Source of the DNA: Candidatus Methylophosphatis roskildensis
GTDB lineage: Bacteria; Pseudomonadota; Gammaproteobacteria; Burkholderiales; Rhodocyclaceae
Direction: 5' to 3'
DNA: 64,000 nt
Assembly (NCBI GenBank): GCA_016708905.1
Contig: JADJEV010000002.1
Coordinates: forward strand, 124,001-188,000
Of the stretch, positions 63,610 to 64,000 are shown one piece after another. A model generated the notes under the pieces. The model worked only from the letters and a program-made list of their open reading frames with translations. It was not told the origin of the DNA and searched no databases. Positions within the stretch are counted from its first letter, which is position 1, and each line of letters starts with the position of its first letter. Made by a program: the position numbers and the translations under genes.

Positions 63610-63727
63610 GCGACGGACAAATTATGCTGTTTGCAGAGCCTTTCACCCCGCGTCTTCCAGTCGCCATTCGCCGCCGACGTGCCGCGCGCCGCACCAATAC
63701 AATACCGAGTCGATGGTGCGTTGATCG

Positions 63728-64000
63728 ATGAAGCAAACCCTCCAGCTCCGTCTGTCCCAGCATCTTGCGCTGACCCCGCAACTGCAGCAGTCGATTCGTT
63801 TGCTTCAACTGTCGACGCTGGAACTCAATCAGGAGATCGAGAAGTTCCTCTCGGACAATCCGCTGATGGAGCGCGACGACATCGAACCCGAGTCGACGCC
63901 CTACCTACCCGGTCAGGAGGGCGCATCGCCATCGACGCAGGCAGCGGAGTCGCCGCGCGAGCAAACTGCGGACCAGCAGGAGAGCAGCGGCGGCGGCGAC
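63728..64000 (+). CDS. rpoN: RNA polymerase sigma-54 factor, 3'-truncated by window edge
   Basis: The first 91 codons of sigma-54. Region I is clear: LQLRLSQHLALTPQLQQSIRLLQLSTLELNQEIEKFL, the activator-interacting Gln-rich segment, followed by an acidic/Ser-rich region II (SPREQTADQQESSGGGD) at the window end. The core-binding and DNA-binding regions lie outside. The start ATG overlaps the stop of a 35-codon open frame (63624-63731) of uncertain reality. Confidence 0.95.
   Translation, partial: MKQTLQLRLSQHLALTPQLQQSIRLLQLSTLELNQEIEKFLSDNPLMERDDIEPESTPYLPGQEGASPSTQAAESPREQTADQQESSGGGD

Overview
The window looks like chromosomal DNA of a GC-rich betaproteobacterium (Rhodocyclales/Nitrosomonadales-like; inferred from gene order and protein character, not from a database search). 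The markers are a zapA - 6S RNA - EVE-domain gene order, an rsfS-rlmH-maf-rng operon, a polA / DUF2782 / thrB neighbourhood, recA-recX, a B12-dependent methionine synthase behind an S-adenosylhomocysteine (SAH) riboswitch, and betaproteobacterial BPSS1780-type membrane proteins.

Layout: 1-2629 holds the 3' end of waaA and a 23S/16S-type pseudouridine synthase. 2806-4893 is a cluster of two toxin-antitoxin (TA) pairs, one with a nonsense-mutated toxin. 5009-12812 carries yceH, a cysteine-cluster protein, uppP, a gamma-glutamyltransferase, a TauE/SafE exporter, a PanE-like reductase, an oxalate-CoA-ligase-like enzyme and an EVE-domain protein. A higBA pair sits between the EVE gene and 6S RNA/zapA. 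14785-22893 is a cobalamin block: riboswitch, btuB, cobU, btuF, divergent btuCD, then cobT-cobS-cobC. 22925-31443 is an LPS core cluster (heptosyltransferases, glycosyltransferases, msbA, O-antigen ligase). 31495-43766 holds polA, a LOG-family gene, DUF2782, a frameshifted thrB, membrane proteins, nadD, rsfS, rlmH, maf and rng. 43767-48937 is a small decayed defence island. 48956-54622 holds ordinary metabolic genes and a secreted seven-repeat propeller protein. 54789-57211 has two more TA pairs, then metH, recA, recX, lptB and the start of rpoN.

The main theme of the hunt is short accessory insertions placed at the ends of housekeeping genes, each leaving a duplicated piece of the host gene. 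(1) A 253-bp near-identical copy of the metH 3' end lies beyond a PIN/HTH TA pair. (2) A 12-bp repeat of the rng 3' end lies beyond a Septu-like ATPase/HNH pair. (3) A 17-bp repeat of the EVE gene 5' end flanks higBA. (4) A 272-bp MITE-like inverted-repeat element and a 501-aa uncharacterised winged-helix protein separate maf from rng. The HNH nuclease gene of the Septu-like pair is split by a 1925-bp IS1634-family element with a 5-bp target duplication; removing the element and one duplication rebuilds the reading frame exactly.

Functionally, the cobalamin uptake and salvage genes supply the B12-dependent MetH. The two riboswitches (cobalamin upstream of btuB, SAH upstream of metH) tie this to the methyl cycle. 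WaaA, the core glycosyltransferases, MsbA, WaaL and LptB are parts of lipopolysaccharide synthesis and export. All functional calls rest on reading the sequence and recalled family knowledge; no similarity search was run.
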